Source of the DNA: UBA947 sp031550975
GTDB lineage: Bacteria > Cyanobacteriota > Vampirovibrionia > Gastranaerophilales > Gastranaerophilaceae
Direction: 5' to 3'
Assembly (NCBI GenBank): GCA_031550975.1
Contig: JAVBOC010000012.1
Coordinates: 1-61,719 of the forward strand
DNA: 61,719 bases
Positions 33,939 to 43,184 of the stretch are shown here, one piece after another; the stretch's first letter is position 1; each line of letters opens with the position of its first letter. A program made the translations under genes and the position numbers. The notes beneath the pieces were generated by a model that was given only the letters and a program-made list of their open reading frames with translations, did not search any database and was not told the origin of the DNA.

Positions 33939-35229
33939 GATGCTCCCTGTGTACTATGTGCGCTATTTCAGCGCCCACGCTTTCTTCTTTCTGTTGTTTT
34001 ATAAATCTGTGCATTTGGTCGTAGTCAAACTCGTTTTCCCACCGTGCGATTACAACGGTTGCAACGCAGTTGCCGATGAGGTTTACGGTTGTTCTACCCA
34101 TGTCTAAAATTTGATCGATACCAAGTAAAATCGCCACCCCTAAAATCGGGATGTTAAACGTTGCAAGCGTTCCAGCTAGCACGACTAAGGCCACCCGCGG
34201 AACCGCAGCAATTCCTTTGCTTGTAAGCATAAGAGTTAGCATTATTGTAATTTGAGTCGGAATGCTCAGATGTATGCCAACGATTTGGGCACAAAATATA
34301 ACCGCCATGGCAAGATAGAGCGTGCTTCCGTCAAGGTTAAAAGTGTATCCCGTCGGCATTACAAAACCAACGATGTTTTTTGGAACCCCGAAGCGCTCCA
34401 TTATTTCCATTGCTTTTGGAAAAGCCGCTTCCGAACTTGCTGTCGTAAAGGCTAACAGCGCGGGTTCCTGAACAGCGCGCAACAAGTCGCGGAATGATAT
34501 TCTTACCAATTTACAAGCAATAAACAGTACCAATACAATAAATATTGCCAGCGCAAGATAGAGCGAGCCGATGATTTTAGCGTAATTTTTTAGAATCCCG
34601 AGCCCGTTTTCGCCCACTGTGGCAGCGATTGCACCAAAGATACCAAGCGGCGCAAAATACATTACATATTCGGTAAACTTAAACATTATCTTAGAAACCG
34701 ATTCTAAGAAATTAAATACAGGTTTTGCCGGTTCGCCAACTGCAATTATTGCAAGCGCCACAAATATGGAGAACGCAACGATTTGAAGCAAATTCCCTTC
34801 TGCCATCGCTTGAACAATGCTTGTTGGGAATATATTAACTAAAAGTTGGCTCAAGGAAGCGTGAGCGTGCGGCATTGCCATCTCAGCAGCCTCTTTGATG
34901 TGCGCTACTGTTGGGTCTATTGAAAATCCCACGCCAGGTTTTAATACATTAGCCACAACCAGGCCGATAACCAGCGCCAGCGTCGTTACAATCTCAAAAT
35001 AAATAATTGTTTTTAAACCGATTTTACCAAGACTCTTAGCATTACCGTGACCTGCTATTCCCACAACTAAAGTTGAGAACAACAACGGAGCGATAATCAT
35101 TTTTACCATCCGCAGAAAGATTGTTGCAAAAGTAAACATTTTTTTACCAATTTCAGGTGCGAAATGTCCAACTATTATTCCCAATATTAAAGCCAAAAAT
35201 ATTAATAACGTAAGCCTTGAGTGTTTCAT
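33931..35229 (-). CDS. dicarboxylate/amino acid:cation symporter (DAACS family)
   Basis: A 432-residue inner-membrane transporter of the GltP/DctA family, importing glutamate, aspartate or C4-dicarboxylates with Na+ or H+. About eight membrane helices, starting with LLIFLALILGIIVGHF. The re-entrant loop with serines FTTASSEAAFPKAM is near 280-295, and VMPTGYTFNLDGSTLYLAM and the final LIGNCVATVVIARWE are diagnostic. Start ATG 35229. There is no ribosome binding site, and a TACAAT box ends seven bases before it, so the message may be leaderless. Overlaps ileS. Confidence 0.93.
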   Translation of the reverse strand: MKHSRLTLLIFLALILGIIVGHFAPEIGKKMFTFATIFLRMVKMIIAPLLFSTLVVGIAGHGNAKSLGKIGLKTIIYFEIVTTLALVIGLVVANVLKPGVGFSIDPTVAHIKEAAEMAMPHAHASLSQLLVNIFPTSIVQAMAEGNLLQIVAFSIFVALAIIAVGEPAKPVFNFLESVSKIMFKFTEYVMYFAPLGIFGAIAATVGENGLGILKNYAKIIGSLYLALAIFIVLVLFIACKLVRISFRDLLRAVQEPALLAFTTASSEAAFPKAMEIMERFGVPKNIVGFVMPTGYTFNLDGSTLYLAMAVIFCAQIVGIHLSIPTQITIMLTLMLTSKGIAAVPRVALVVLAGTLATFNIPILGVAILLGIDQILDMGRTTVNLIGNCVATVVIARWENEFDYDQMHRFIKQQKEESVGAEIAHIVHREHHD

Positions 35230-35259
35230 ACGCAGAATTGTAACATAAACATAATCTTG

Positions 35260-35288
35260 TTGAAATATTTTGAATTTTACGCTACAAT
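35260..35288 (+). promoter_or_regulatory. promoter of nrdJ
   Basis: TTGAAA (35260-35265), 17-base spacer, TACAAT (35283-35288), about 135 bases before the GTG start. It faces the divergent transporter promoter, whose TACAAT is at 35237-35242 on the minus strand. Confidence 0.65.
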
Positions 35289-35330
35289 GGTTCAACAGAC
35301 ATGCTCGTGACGGAGCAGGGGAGTATTTTG

Positions 35331-35406
35331 TTAGTTTATAAGTTAATAAGTTTATAGGTTTAACATTGTAACAACTCATAAACTTATCAACTCGTAGACT
35401 TATGAA
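35331..35406. repeat. inverted pair of octamer arrays in the nrdJ leader
   Basis: TTAGTTTA, TAAGTTAA, TAAGTTTA, TAGGTTTA (35331-35362) then AACTCATA, AACTTATC, AACTCGTA, GACTTATG (35373-35404). The halves are near-complementary and could form a long hairpin ending just before the GGGAGGT ribosome binding site. Confidence 0.75.
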
Positions 35407-35424
35407 CCAACTAGGGAGGTATTT

Positions 35425-37455
35425 GTGTCAGAATTAAATACTGCGTGGGCAGGAACAGGTGGGGTAGTTAGCATGGACGAAGAAGCGAATTCTTGTGGCA
35501 ACGCAAGCAGCGAATTAAATTTATCAGAAAACGCTGTAAAAGTTTTAGAAAAACGTTATTTAAAACGTAACAGTGATGGCGTTTGTACCGAAACTCCCGC
35601 GGACATGTTCAGACGTGTTGCTCAAACAATCGCAGAAGGCGATTATAAATTCAATTCATCACCTGCAAAAGTCGACGAACTGACAGAACGCTTTTATAAA
35701 GCGATTACTCAAGGCTTGTTTATGCCAAACTCTCCGACCTTGATGAATGCCGGTCGCGAATTAGGCCAGCTTGCGGCATGTTTTGTACTTCCGGTAGAAG
35801 ACTCACTAGAAAGCATCTTTGAAACTGTTAAAAACACCGCCCTAATTCACAAATCAGGCGGCGGAACAGGTTTCTCATTCTCGAAATTAAGACCTAAAAA
35901 CGACGTTGTACGTTCTACAATGGGCGTTTCTTCAGGTCCTGTTTCGTTTATGGAAGTATTCAACGCAGCTACTGAAGCTGTTAAACAAGGCGGAACACGC
36001 CGTGGTGCGAACATGGGTATCTTACGTGTTGACCACCCGGACATCTTAGATTTCATCAATTGCAAAAGCGATAACTCTAAATTAAACAACTTTAATATCT
36101 CCGTAGCGATTACAGATGCGTTTATGGAAGCATACATAAGCGGTCAGGATTATGAACTTGTTCACCCTGGCAGCAAAGCTCCTGCAGGACGCTTGAGCGC
36201 TAAATATGTATTCGACCTAATCGTTGACGGCGCTTGGAGAAACGGCGAACCGGGAATCGTTTTCATTGACAAAATGAACGCTGACAACCCGACTCCGCTT
36301 GTTGGTGAAATTGAATCAACAAATCCTTGCGGCGAAGTGCCTTTGTTGGGTTATGAAGCTTGTAACTTAGGTTCAATCAACCTTGGCAAAATGGTTACTG
36401 CTGACAAGAAAATTGACCTTGACTTACTCGCTGCGACAACAAGAACAGCAATCAGATTCCTGGACAACGTAATCGCAGTTAACAACTACCCACTGCCGCA
36501 AATCGGTGAGATGGTTAGCAACAACCGTAAAATCGGTCTCGGCGTAATGGGTTGGGCTGACATGCTTATGGAAATGGGAATTTCTTACGCATCAGAACAA
36601 GGTACAAAACTTGCGTCACAGATTATGGAATTTATTGACTACATTTCAAAATCAGAATCTATCGAGCTTTCAAAAGAGCGCGGCAGATTTAACAACTTTA
36701 AAGGAAGTCTATACGATGGTCAAAACTTCCTCTACAACAAGTATCAAGGCAAATCAGCGGGCTTAATCACTGATGAGCAATGGGCTGAACTTGACCGTCA
36801 AATCGCTCAGCACGGTATCAGAAACGCAACTACAACTTGTATTGCACCAACCGGTACAATCTCAATGATAGCAAGCGCTTCCGGCGGTGTTGAACCGTTA
36901 TTCGGACTTGTATTCTCGCGTAACGTTATGGACGGAACTGAGATGTTAGAAATCAACCCGATCTTCAAAAAATACATGACAGATCACGGTCAGTATTCAG
37001 ACGAGTTGATGAGAGAAGTTGCAAAAGACGGCTCTATCGCTCACGTTTGGGGCGTTTCAGATGAGATTAAACATATGTTTGCAACAGCACATGATGTTTC
37101 ACCTGAATGGCACGTTAAAATGCAAGCAGCGTTCCAACTTCACACAGACAATGCGGTTTCAAAAACAGTTAACTTTGAAGAAACTGCAAGCCGTGAAGAC
37201 ATTGAACAAGCTTACATTCTGGCATACAAAAACAACCTAAAAGGTATCACAGTATACCGTAACAACTCACGCAGCTTCCAGCCGATGAGCATTGATGCTT
37301 CAAAAGCGCAAGAGCTTCCAAAAGTTGAAGAAACGGTTGCTCAAGAGCCATCAGGCGAATTACAAACAGTAACTTGCCCTGAGTGCGGAACTTCAATCCA
37401 AATGGCTGAAGGATGCTTTATCTGCCTCAACTGCGGATATTCCGGTTGTTCGTAG
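35425..37455 (+). CDS. nrdJ: class II (adenosylcobalamin-dependent) ribonucleoside reductase
   Basis: A 676-residue single-chain reductase that makes deoxyribonucleotides with coenzyme B12 and does not need oxygen. It has SPTLMNAGRELGQLAACFVLP, GGGTGFSFSKLRP, the active-site NPCGEVPLLGYEACNLGSINL region split near 295-315, and CIAPTGTISMIA near 470. The C-terminus has a CPECG...CFICLNCGYSGCS zinc/redox tail. GTG start with GGGAGGT. No classic cobalamin riboswitch motif was recognised; the leader instead holds an inverted octamer-array hairpin. Confidence 0.95.
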   Translation: MSELNTAWAGTGGVVSMDEEANSCGNASSELNLSENAVKVLEKRYLKRNSDGVCTETPADMFRRVAQTIAEGDYKFNSSPAKVDELTERFYKAITQGLFMPNSPTLMNAGRELGQLAACFVLPVEDSLESIFETVKNTALIHKSGGGTGFSFSKLRPKNDVVRSTMGVSSGPVSFMEVFNAATEAVKQGGTRRGANMGILRVDHPDILDFINCKSDNSKLNNFNISVAITDAFMEAYISGQDYELVHPGSKAPAGRLSAKYVFDLIVDGAWRNGEPGIVFIDKMNADNPTPLVGEIESTNPCGEVPLLGYEACNLGSINLGKMVTADKKIDLDLLAATTRTAIRFLDNVIAVNNYPLPQIGEMVSNNRKIGLGVMGWADMLMEMGISYASEQGTKLASQIMEFIDYISKSESIELSKERGRFNNFKGSLYDGQNFLYNKYQGKSAGLITDEQWAELDRQIAQHGIRNATTTCIAPTGTISMIASASGGVEPLFGLVFSRNVMDGTEMLEINPIFKKYMTDHGQYSDELMREVAKDGSIAHVWGVSDEIKHMFATAHDVSPEWHVKMQAAFQLHTDNAVSKTVNFEETASREDIEQAYILAYKNNLKGITVYRNNSRSFQPMSIDASKAQELPKVEETVAQEPSGELQTVTCPECGTSIQMAEGCFICLNCGYSGCS

Positions 37456-37540
37456 CGCGAGCGAGCTGAGGCTGGAAGGGCGGCTTTGCCGACCTGAAAC
37501 GCCGTTACAGGCGAGCGAGTAAATTTCAATAGATAAAATA

Positions 37541-37570
37541 GGAGCCGGATTTTCTTATGAATCCAGCTCC
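37541..37570. terminator. bidirectional terminator between nrdJ and the 92-aa gene
   Basis: GGAGCCGGATT (37541-37551) pairs with AATCCAGCTCC (37560-37570) with one mismatch. It is followed by a pyrimidine-rich run on the plus strand and TATTTTAT on the minus strand. The 270-base gap around it also holds GCGAGC-rich repeat sequence (37456-37520) and structured element copy 2. Confidence 0.65.
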
Positions 37571-37603
37571 TCTCTATTTCTTTCCTAAATTCCTATTAAT
37601 TCC

Positions 37604-37689
37604 TGTCTTGGATTATTCGCAGCTCGGCAGAGTAACGTCTGCCTCACTTGGACGGCGTTCCCTTCGGTCAGCCTGGCGAAAATCCGCTT
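37604..37689. repeat. structured dispersed element, copy 2
   Basis: The closing stem GGATTATTCGC (37610-37620) pairs with GCGAAAATCC (37676-37685) with the same bulged A. The inner hairpin is GGCAGA-GTAACG-TCTGCC (37626-37643). Relative to copy 1 (10599-10694), three pairs of the inner stem and the last pair of the closing stem differ by compensatory changes, while the loop and outer sequence are kept. On the minus strand it lies between a stop codon and a terminator, as copy 1 does. Confidence 0.7.
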
Positions 37690-37724
37690 CCTATTGATTT
37701 TCCAACTTGGTTTATGTTCTAAGA

Positions 37725-38003
37725 TTATCCAACAACCTTAGATACAAAATTTGTGATTTCAAATAATGAATCTTTTACGAATTCTTTTGCGATTGATTTT
37801 AATGGTCTGTCTTCAATCATGTTGAATACAAAATGGATTGGATCTTCCGCATTGTTGAAGCGCATTCTTCTGTCATTGTGCTCAAAGTAAGGAACATCTT
37901 GTTCAGCATTATCAATAGTTTGTCTGCCTCTTTTGCGAAGCAATGCACCAAATTGACCGTTGCCGCTTGTATTGTTGCCTGAAGCTGATGCTGCTGGAAT
38001 CAT
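37725..38003 (-). CDS. hypothetical protein (92 aa) with FGA-like N-terminus
   Basis: A small protein with a low-complexity head MIPAASASGNNTSGNGQFGALL. The NGQFGAL segment recalls the FGAKL head of the cluster at 9140-10488. A basic/acidic middle (RKRGRQTIDN) and a hydrophobic C-terminal helix (LFEITNFVSKVVG) follow. GAGAG precedes the start. No recognised domain. Structured element copy 2 follows its stop on the same strand. Confidence 0.65.
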   Translation of the reverse strand: MIPAASASGNNTSGNGQFGALLRKRGRQTIDNAEQDVPYFEHNDRRMRFNNAEDPIHFVFNMIEDRPLKSIAKEFVKDSLFEITNFVSKVVG

Positions 38004-38110
38004 TGTGTACTCTCTTTCAAAACTTTAATATCTCTCTTGTATATATAAAGTATCTACGCTTCAAAAAATTGCCTTTTCAAGAGGATAATTGTTAAGAGAA
38101 TGTAACATTT

Positions 38111-40042
38111 CTAGTTTTTATTAGGAGCCTTGGCTGTAGGCTTTGCAGCAGCCGGTTTTGCGGCGGTTGGCTTCGTAACAGTCGGTTTTGCAGCGGTCGT
38201 ATTTACGGCAGCTGTTGGTTTTGTAGCAGTCGGCTTTGTAGCGGTCGTATTTTGAACCGGCTTATTGGTCGGGGTTGGAGTTTTCGCGGCTGTGGTTTTA
38301 GCTGCGGTCTTAGCCGTGGTATTGTTGCTGACAGGTTTAGTATTGCTTGGGCTGGTTGTTTGAGGCTTGGCAGCAAGTGTCTTGGTGTTTGTGGTATTGC
38401 TCGTGGACGGAGCAGGTTTTGCAGTAGCTTTTGGTGGCGGCGGTAGTTTGCTTGCAGGAGGGTTAATTGGTACAAGTCCGACAGGGGCTTTGCTTGGCGT
38501 TAATTTATCAACAGGAGCTTTGTCAGGTGCCGGTTTTGTATCAGCGGGTTTACTCTCAGGGGTCTTAGTTTCCGGCTCGCTATCTATTTGGCTTTCAAAG
38601 TCAATAATATCTTCAGCTTTTGCTACGATGTTTTTCCCAACAACTCTCTCTAACTCCGCTTTAGAAGAATTGTATTGATAAAGCGCTTCATAATATTTTA
38701 ATTGCGCCTGCTGGTAGCTAAGCTGCGAGTCTTGAAGTTCAATCGGGCTAGCTTCCCCTACGCGGTAGCGGCCATATGACAATTCGTAATATTCTTTTGC
38801 GTGTTTAACACCTAAAATTGCAACAGGAAGTTGATGTTTCTTTTCTTCAAGTATCAGGTAAGCGTTTTGAATTTCTAAATATATTTGGTTTTGGGTATTT
38901 TTTGCGTTTGCAAGTTCTTTGTCATAGAGATAGCGTGCTTCTTTGACTTCGTTGTTTATCATCATACCGTTAATCATCGGGAAGTTTAGGTAAACCCCCA
39001 AGTTATAACCGTCGTTGGACATCGGGTGAGCACCCCCTTTCATATACTGGGCGGTTCCCATAAGTACAGGGAAGTATGACTTTTTAACCAGCTGTATAGT
39101 TTGTCTTGCGCTCTCGACTTTGATTTCAGCGATTTTTAATTCAGGTCTTGCCTCTCTTGCGATGTTAACAGCGCTGTCAAAATCTATCTCAATCGGTTGA
39201 TAGCCGAGGCGTTCGACTACGTTATATTTGTCAATGAAGGGTATACCCATCACATTATTTAACCGTGCCACAGCGAGGCTAATGGCGTTATCTGCTTGGA
39301 TTAGCTGCATCTTAGCTTTGCTTAAATTAGTTTCAGCCATTGTTACGTCAACTTTTGGATTCATTCCTATTTCGTAAAACGCTTTTGCCTGGTTGTAAAA
39401 CGCTTCAAATTTAATAACGTTATCTTGTGCTACTTTGCGGCGCTCAAAAGCGTAGAGCAAGTTGTAATACGAATCTTTTGTCTGGAAAATTACGGTGTTT
39501 ATGACAGCAACAAGAGTTGTTTTGTATGCTTCGTAATCCAGTTTTCTGATGGTTGCCTGATTGCGGGTTACTCCAAAATCGTAGAGCATTTGCTGGAGTC
39601 CGACCTGACCGCTAAGCCAGTAATCATAGGTTAAATTTTCGGCTAACGCGTCGGATAACTGAAGTTGTTTAATTCTGGTATAACTTGTTTGCCAGCTAAC
39701 TTGCGGGAAGTAATTTGACCAAACTTGTTTGATTCGGGTATCAGAAGCCAAAATATCTTGGAACGCGGCGCTAATTTGCGGGTTGTTTCCGAGCGCCAGA
39801 GCGATACATCTTTCTAATGTCATGTCGATATTCTTTTCGACTCCGCCTTGAATAGTGAAGTCCGGTGCAGGCAGTTTGTCCGGCAAGACTTTATTTGCTT
39901 CAGGAAATTCACGTTTATCAATCTCATTTCCTATGCCAAAATCAGGTTCGACAGCAACGTTACTCGCTGCTTCTTCAGCTAGCGCAAGATTAGACAACGA
40001 AAGGCTAAATAATAATATTAATGTGATTATCTTCTTGAGCAT
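38111..40042 (-). CDS. TolC-family outer membrane efflux protein with Pro/Thr/Ala/Lys-rich tail
   Basis: Outer membrane channel partner of the RND pump encoded upstream. It has a signal peptide (KKIITLILLFSLSLSNLALA) and two OEP repeats spanning about 75-480 (MTLERCIALALGNNPQI, YYNLLYAFERRKVAQ, SYGRYRVGEASPIELQDSQ). A low-complexity tail of about 155 residues follows, made of KPTAAKPAA- and NTTAAKP-like repeats, which is unusual for the family and may sit in the periplasm or bind peptidoglycan (inference). ATG 40042 with AGGGAA upstream. Third gene of the efflux trio. Confidence 0.92.
   Translation of the reverse strand: MLKKIITLILLFSLSLSNLALAEEAASNVAVEPDFGIGNEIDKREFPEANKVLPDKLPAPDFTIQGGVEKNIDMTLERCIALALGNNPQISAAFQDILASDTRIKQVWSNYFPQVSWQTSYTRIKQLQLSDALAENLTYDYWLSGQVGLQQMLYDFGVTRNQATIRKLDYEAYKTTLVAVINTVIFQTKDSYYNLLYAFERRKVAQDNVIKFEAFYNQAKAFYEIGMNPKVDVTMAETNLSKAKMQLIQADNAISLAVARLNNVMGIPFIDKYNVVERLGYQPIEIDFDSAVNIAREARPELKIAEIKVESARQTIQLVKKSYFPVLMGTAQYMKGGAHPMSNDGYNLGVYLNFPMINGMMINNEVKEARYLYDKELANAKNTQNQIYLEIQNAYLILEEKKHQLPVAILGVKHAKEYYELSYGRYRVGEASPIELQDSQLSYQQAQLKYYEALYQYNSSKAELERVVGKNIVAKAEDIIDFESQIDSEPETKTPESKPADTKPAPDKAPVDKLTPSKAPVGLVPINPPASKLPPPPKATAKPAPSTSNTTNTKTLAAKPQTTSPSNTKPVSNNTTAKTAAKTTAAKTPTPTNKPVQNTTATKPTATKPTAAVNTTAAKPTVTKPTAAKPAAAKPTAKAPNKN
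38115..38420. repeat. repetitive DNA encoding the KPTAAKP tail
   Basis: Imperfect short repeats such as GCAGCGGTCGTATTTA, GTAGCAGTCGG and GCTTTGCAGCAG recur through the 3' end of the outer membrane gene, encoding Lys-Pro-Thr-Ala units. Confidence 0.7.
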
Positions 40043-40049
40043 TTGTTCC

Positions 40050-43000
40050 CTATTTACCCCTTGATTTAACATAGCTTACTAATTTCTCGCCGGCCCATTC
40101 TTTTGCTTCTTCAACAATAGTGAAGAACGCAGGGATTAAGAAGGTTCCGATAAACGCAACCGCGAGCATACCGCCTGTTACAACAGTACCAATTGAGTGA
40201 CGGCTCGCAGCTCCCGCGCCACTAGCAAACACCAGCGGCAACAAGCCTAAGATGAACGCAATATTGGTCATCATTACGGCTCTGAATCTCAATTTTGCCG
40301 CTTCCATTGCAGCATCACGAACTGACATTCCGTTTTCGTGTGCGTCTTTTGCAAATTCTATAATCAAAATAGCTTGTTTTGTACTCAAGCCGATTAACAT
40401 AACAAGTCCGATTTGAGCATATAAGTCAAGCGCATAACCCCAAACGTATTGCAGGAATAGCGCTCCTACCATAGCGACAGGGGAGATTAACATAACAGAT
40501 ACCGGCAATAGCCAGCTTTCGTACAACGCTACAAGGAACAGATATACGAAGATTAATGACATCACCAGAACTCCGCCTAATTGCCCTGAGGTTTCTTGTT
40601 CTTGTTGTGAACTTCCTGACCATGCAAAGCCCATGTTTTTTGGCAGAACTTTGTCAGATAATTTTGCCATAGCTGTCATTGCCTGACCTGAACTTATGCC
40701 GGTTTTGCCTGATCCGTTAATCAATGCAGAGCGGTACATGTTATATCTTGAGATGCTGTTTGCACCAACTATTTCCTTTGATTCTACAACGGATAACAGC
40801 GGAACCTGTGCACCATTGCGGTTTTCGACAAATATTTTACTTAGGTCGGACGGCTTTTCTCGGTAAGCGGATTCACCCTGCATGTAAACACGATAAACAC
40901 GGCCAAACTTGTTGAAATCATTAATGTATGCCGTACCCATGTAGCTGCCCATTGTGCTGTATATAGAGCTGACTTCAACATTTTGTGCGAGCGCTTGATC
41001 GACTTTTACATCTAATAGTATTTGAGGTGAGTTTGCTGTATAAGAAGTGTAAACCTGTGCCAACGCAGGGTCTTTGTTAGCTTCGACAATCAGTTTAATA
41101 GCTTCATCATAAAGCTCCTGAGGGCTTCTGTCTCCCTTGTCTAAAAGCTGATATTCAAAACCTCCGAACATACCCAACCCGGAAATTGCAGGTGGGGAGA
41201 ACGCTGCAACGGTCGCAGACGGATAGTTTGCAAATCTTTTGCGTATCTCGGCAATAACTGCATCTGCAGAATCTTTTTTGCCTTTGCGCTCATGCCAGTC
41301 TTTTAATCTCGCAACAACAAATGAAGTGTTTTCGCCGGAGAACCCGACAAGTGTAATCGTCGTTTTTACCCCTTCAATTTTCTGCACTTCTTTCTCGACT
41401 TCGGCAGTGACAGTGTTTGTTCGATAAGCTGTTGCACTTTCAGGGAGCTGAACCATCATAAACAGTGCGCCTCTGTCTTCGGTCGGCAAAAATCCGCTCG
41501 GAATAATCCTTAGCATAAATAGAATAACCACAATAACTGCACCAAAAGTTGCCATTGTTATTTTCGGGTTGTTAACAAAAACTTTAACCCACTCAAGATA
41601 TTGAGTTCTTACGTTTGCAAACCAATCGTCAAACTTTTGGATAAAAGCAAAATCCGCTTTTTCTTCACCGGATTGCAAAATCATCGCGCAAAGCGCCGGC
41701 GACAGAGTTAACGCTACAACGGCAGAAAGTCCGATAGAAGAAGCGATTGCGATAGCAAATTGTCTGTACATTTGACCTGTAATTCCGCCAAGGAAAGATA
41801 CAGGTACAAATACCGCCATCAATACAAGAGAAGTAGCAAGAATCGCACCAAATACTTCTTTCATGGTTATGTTTGCAGCGGTTCTTGGATCTTTGCCTTC
41901 TTGAATATGCCGCTGCGTGTTTTCAAGTACAACAATCGCGTCGTCTACAACGAGGCCAACGGCTAGCACCAGAGCGAATAATATCAACAGGTTTATTGAA
42001 AACCCGAAGGCTTGCATGAAGATAAACACCCCAATCAGTGAAACAGGAATCGCGCAAAACGGAATGAGAGCTGCGCGTGCAGTTCCCAGAAACAGATAAG
42101 TTACTAAACTTACCAGAATTACCGCAAGAATAATCGCGTCTATAACCTCGTTAATGGATTCGCGTACGAAGGTTGTCTCATCGTGTTCAATGTGATATTC
42201 AAGTCCGGGCGGGAAGCTTTTGCTGACTTCTTCCATCCTCTTTTTCACACGGTTTGCAACATCAATTGCGTTTGCACCAGGTAATTGTTTAATAGAAATA
42301 ATAGTCGCTTGTTTTCCATTGATACGTGATTCAAAAGCATAGCTTTCTTTCCCAAGTTCAATACGTGCAACGTCTTTTAATTTTATCTTTGAACCGTCAG
42401 GTTTAGCCCGTACAACGATTTCCTCAAATTCAGCAGCGTCTTTGAGTCGCCCTTTACTTCTTAGAGTAATGAATATCATTTGCGGATCCAGTGTCGGGTT
42501 ATCACCCAAGTTCCCCAAAGCTGCCTGTGAGTTTTGCTGGGCGACCGCGCTCTGGACTTCTTGGACAGTAACCCCAAGCCCGGCCATTTTCGCTGCATCA
42601 AGCCAAATCCTCATTGAATAATCTTTTGAACCAAACGTTACAGCGTTATCAACCCCTTGAACCCTGTCAAGTTCACTTTCGACATAAATAGATGCATAGT
42701 TTGAAACGTATAAATCATCATAAGTCTCATCAGGCGAACTTACAGCAATCATTAATATACCCGGACCGCCTATGGCTTTACGCACCTGCAGTCCATAACG
42801 CCGCACTTCTTCCGGCAGGCGCGGAGTAACAAGCTGAAGCCTGTTTTGCACATTTATCATCGCCATAGCAGGATCTGTGCCGATTTTGAAATATATAGTG
42901 AGCGAATAGCCGCCATTACTTGAAGTTGAAGACATATAAAGCATGTTCTCAACCCCGTTTAATTGCGCTTCGACAGGTGCTGCGATAGTTGTTTCTATAA

Positions 43001-43184
43001 CATCAGCACTCGCTCCGGGATAACTGGCCGAAACCGTTACCTGCGGCGGTGTAATTGACGGATATTCTTCAAGTGGCAAAGTCATCGCCAAAAGCGCTCC
43101 GGCAAGCATGATTACGAGTGATATTACGATTGCCAGTTTTGGGCGCGATATAAATAAGTATGATTGTTCTTTCTTATCTGCCAT
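40050..43184 (-). CDS. RND multidrug efflux transporter (HAE1 / AcrB family)
   Basis: A 1044-residue proton-driven inner-membrane pump. The first helix is LAIVISLVIMLAGALLAM, followed by EEYPSITPPQVTVSASYPGA. Two large periplasmic loops alternate with about 12 helices. The proton relay appears in LVLAVGLVVDDAIVVLEN (helix 4, with the Asp pair), and GLVMLIGLSTKQAILIIEFA lies in helix 10-11, with the Lys typical of HAE1 pumps. Its start overlaps the membrane fusion gene stop by one base. Exports hydrophobic compounds with the partners either side. Confidence 0.96.
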   Translation of the reverse strand: MADKKEQSYLFISRPKLAIVISLVIMLAGALLAMTLPLEEYPSITPPQVTVSASYPGASADVIETTIAAPVEAQLNGVENMLYMSSTSSNGGYSLTIYFKIGTDPAMAMINVQNRLQLVTPRLPEEVRRYGLQVRKAIGGPGILMIAVSSPDETYDDLYVSNYASIYVESELDRVQGVDNAVTFGSKDYSMRIWLDAAKMAGLGVTVQEVQSAVAQQNSQAALGNLGDNPTLDPQMIFITLRSKGRLKDAAEFEEIVVRAKPDGSKIKLKDVARIELGKESYAFESRINGKQATIISIKQLPGANAIDVANRVKKRMEEVSKSFPPGLEYHIEHDETTFVRESINEVIDAIILAVILVSLVTYLFLGTARAALIPFCAIPVSLIGVFIFMQAFGFSINLLILFALVLAVGLVVDDAIVVLENTQRHIQEGKDPRTAANITMKEVFGAILATSLVLMAVFVPVSFLGGITGQMYRQFAIAIASSIGLSAVVALTLSPALCAMILQSGEEKADFAFIQKFDDWFANVRTQYLEWVKVFVNNPKITMATFGAVIVVILFMLRIIPSGFLPTEDRGALFMMVQLPESATAYRTNTVTAEVEKEVQKIEGVKTTITLVGFSGENTSFVVARLKDWHERKGKKDSADAVIAEIRKRFANYPSATVAAFSPPAISGLGMFGGFEYQLLDKGDRSPQELYDEAIKLIVEANKDPALAQVYTSYTANSPQILLDVKVDQALAQNVEVSSIYSTMGSYMGTAYINDFNKFGRVYRVYMQGESAYREKPSDLSKIFVENRNGAQVPLLSVVESKEIVGANSISRYNMYRSALINGSGKTGISSGQAMTAMAKLSDKVLPKNMGFAWSGSSQQEQETSGQLGGVLVMSLIFVYLFLVALYESWLLPVSVMLISPVAMVGALFLQYVWGYALDLYAQIGLVMLIGLSTKQAILIIEFAKDAHENGMSVRDAAMEAAKLRFRAVMMTNIAFILGLLPLVFASGAGAASRHSIGTVVTGGMLAVAFIGTFLIPAFFTIVEEAKEWAGEKLVSYVKSRGK

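Noticed and set aside
35230..35424. Cobalamin riboswitch before the B12-dependent reductase
   Set aside because: I could not see the conserved B12-box sequence or pseudoknot. The region is explained by a promoter and inverted octamer arrays.
38252..38678. Plus-strand Gly/Leu-rich frames opposite the outer membrane factor tail
   Set aside because: Products of repetitive GC-rich DNA read antisense; no independent support.
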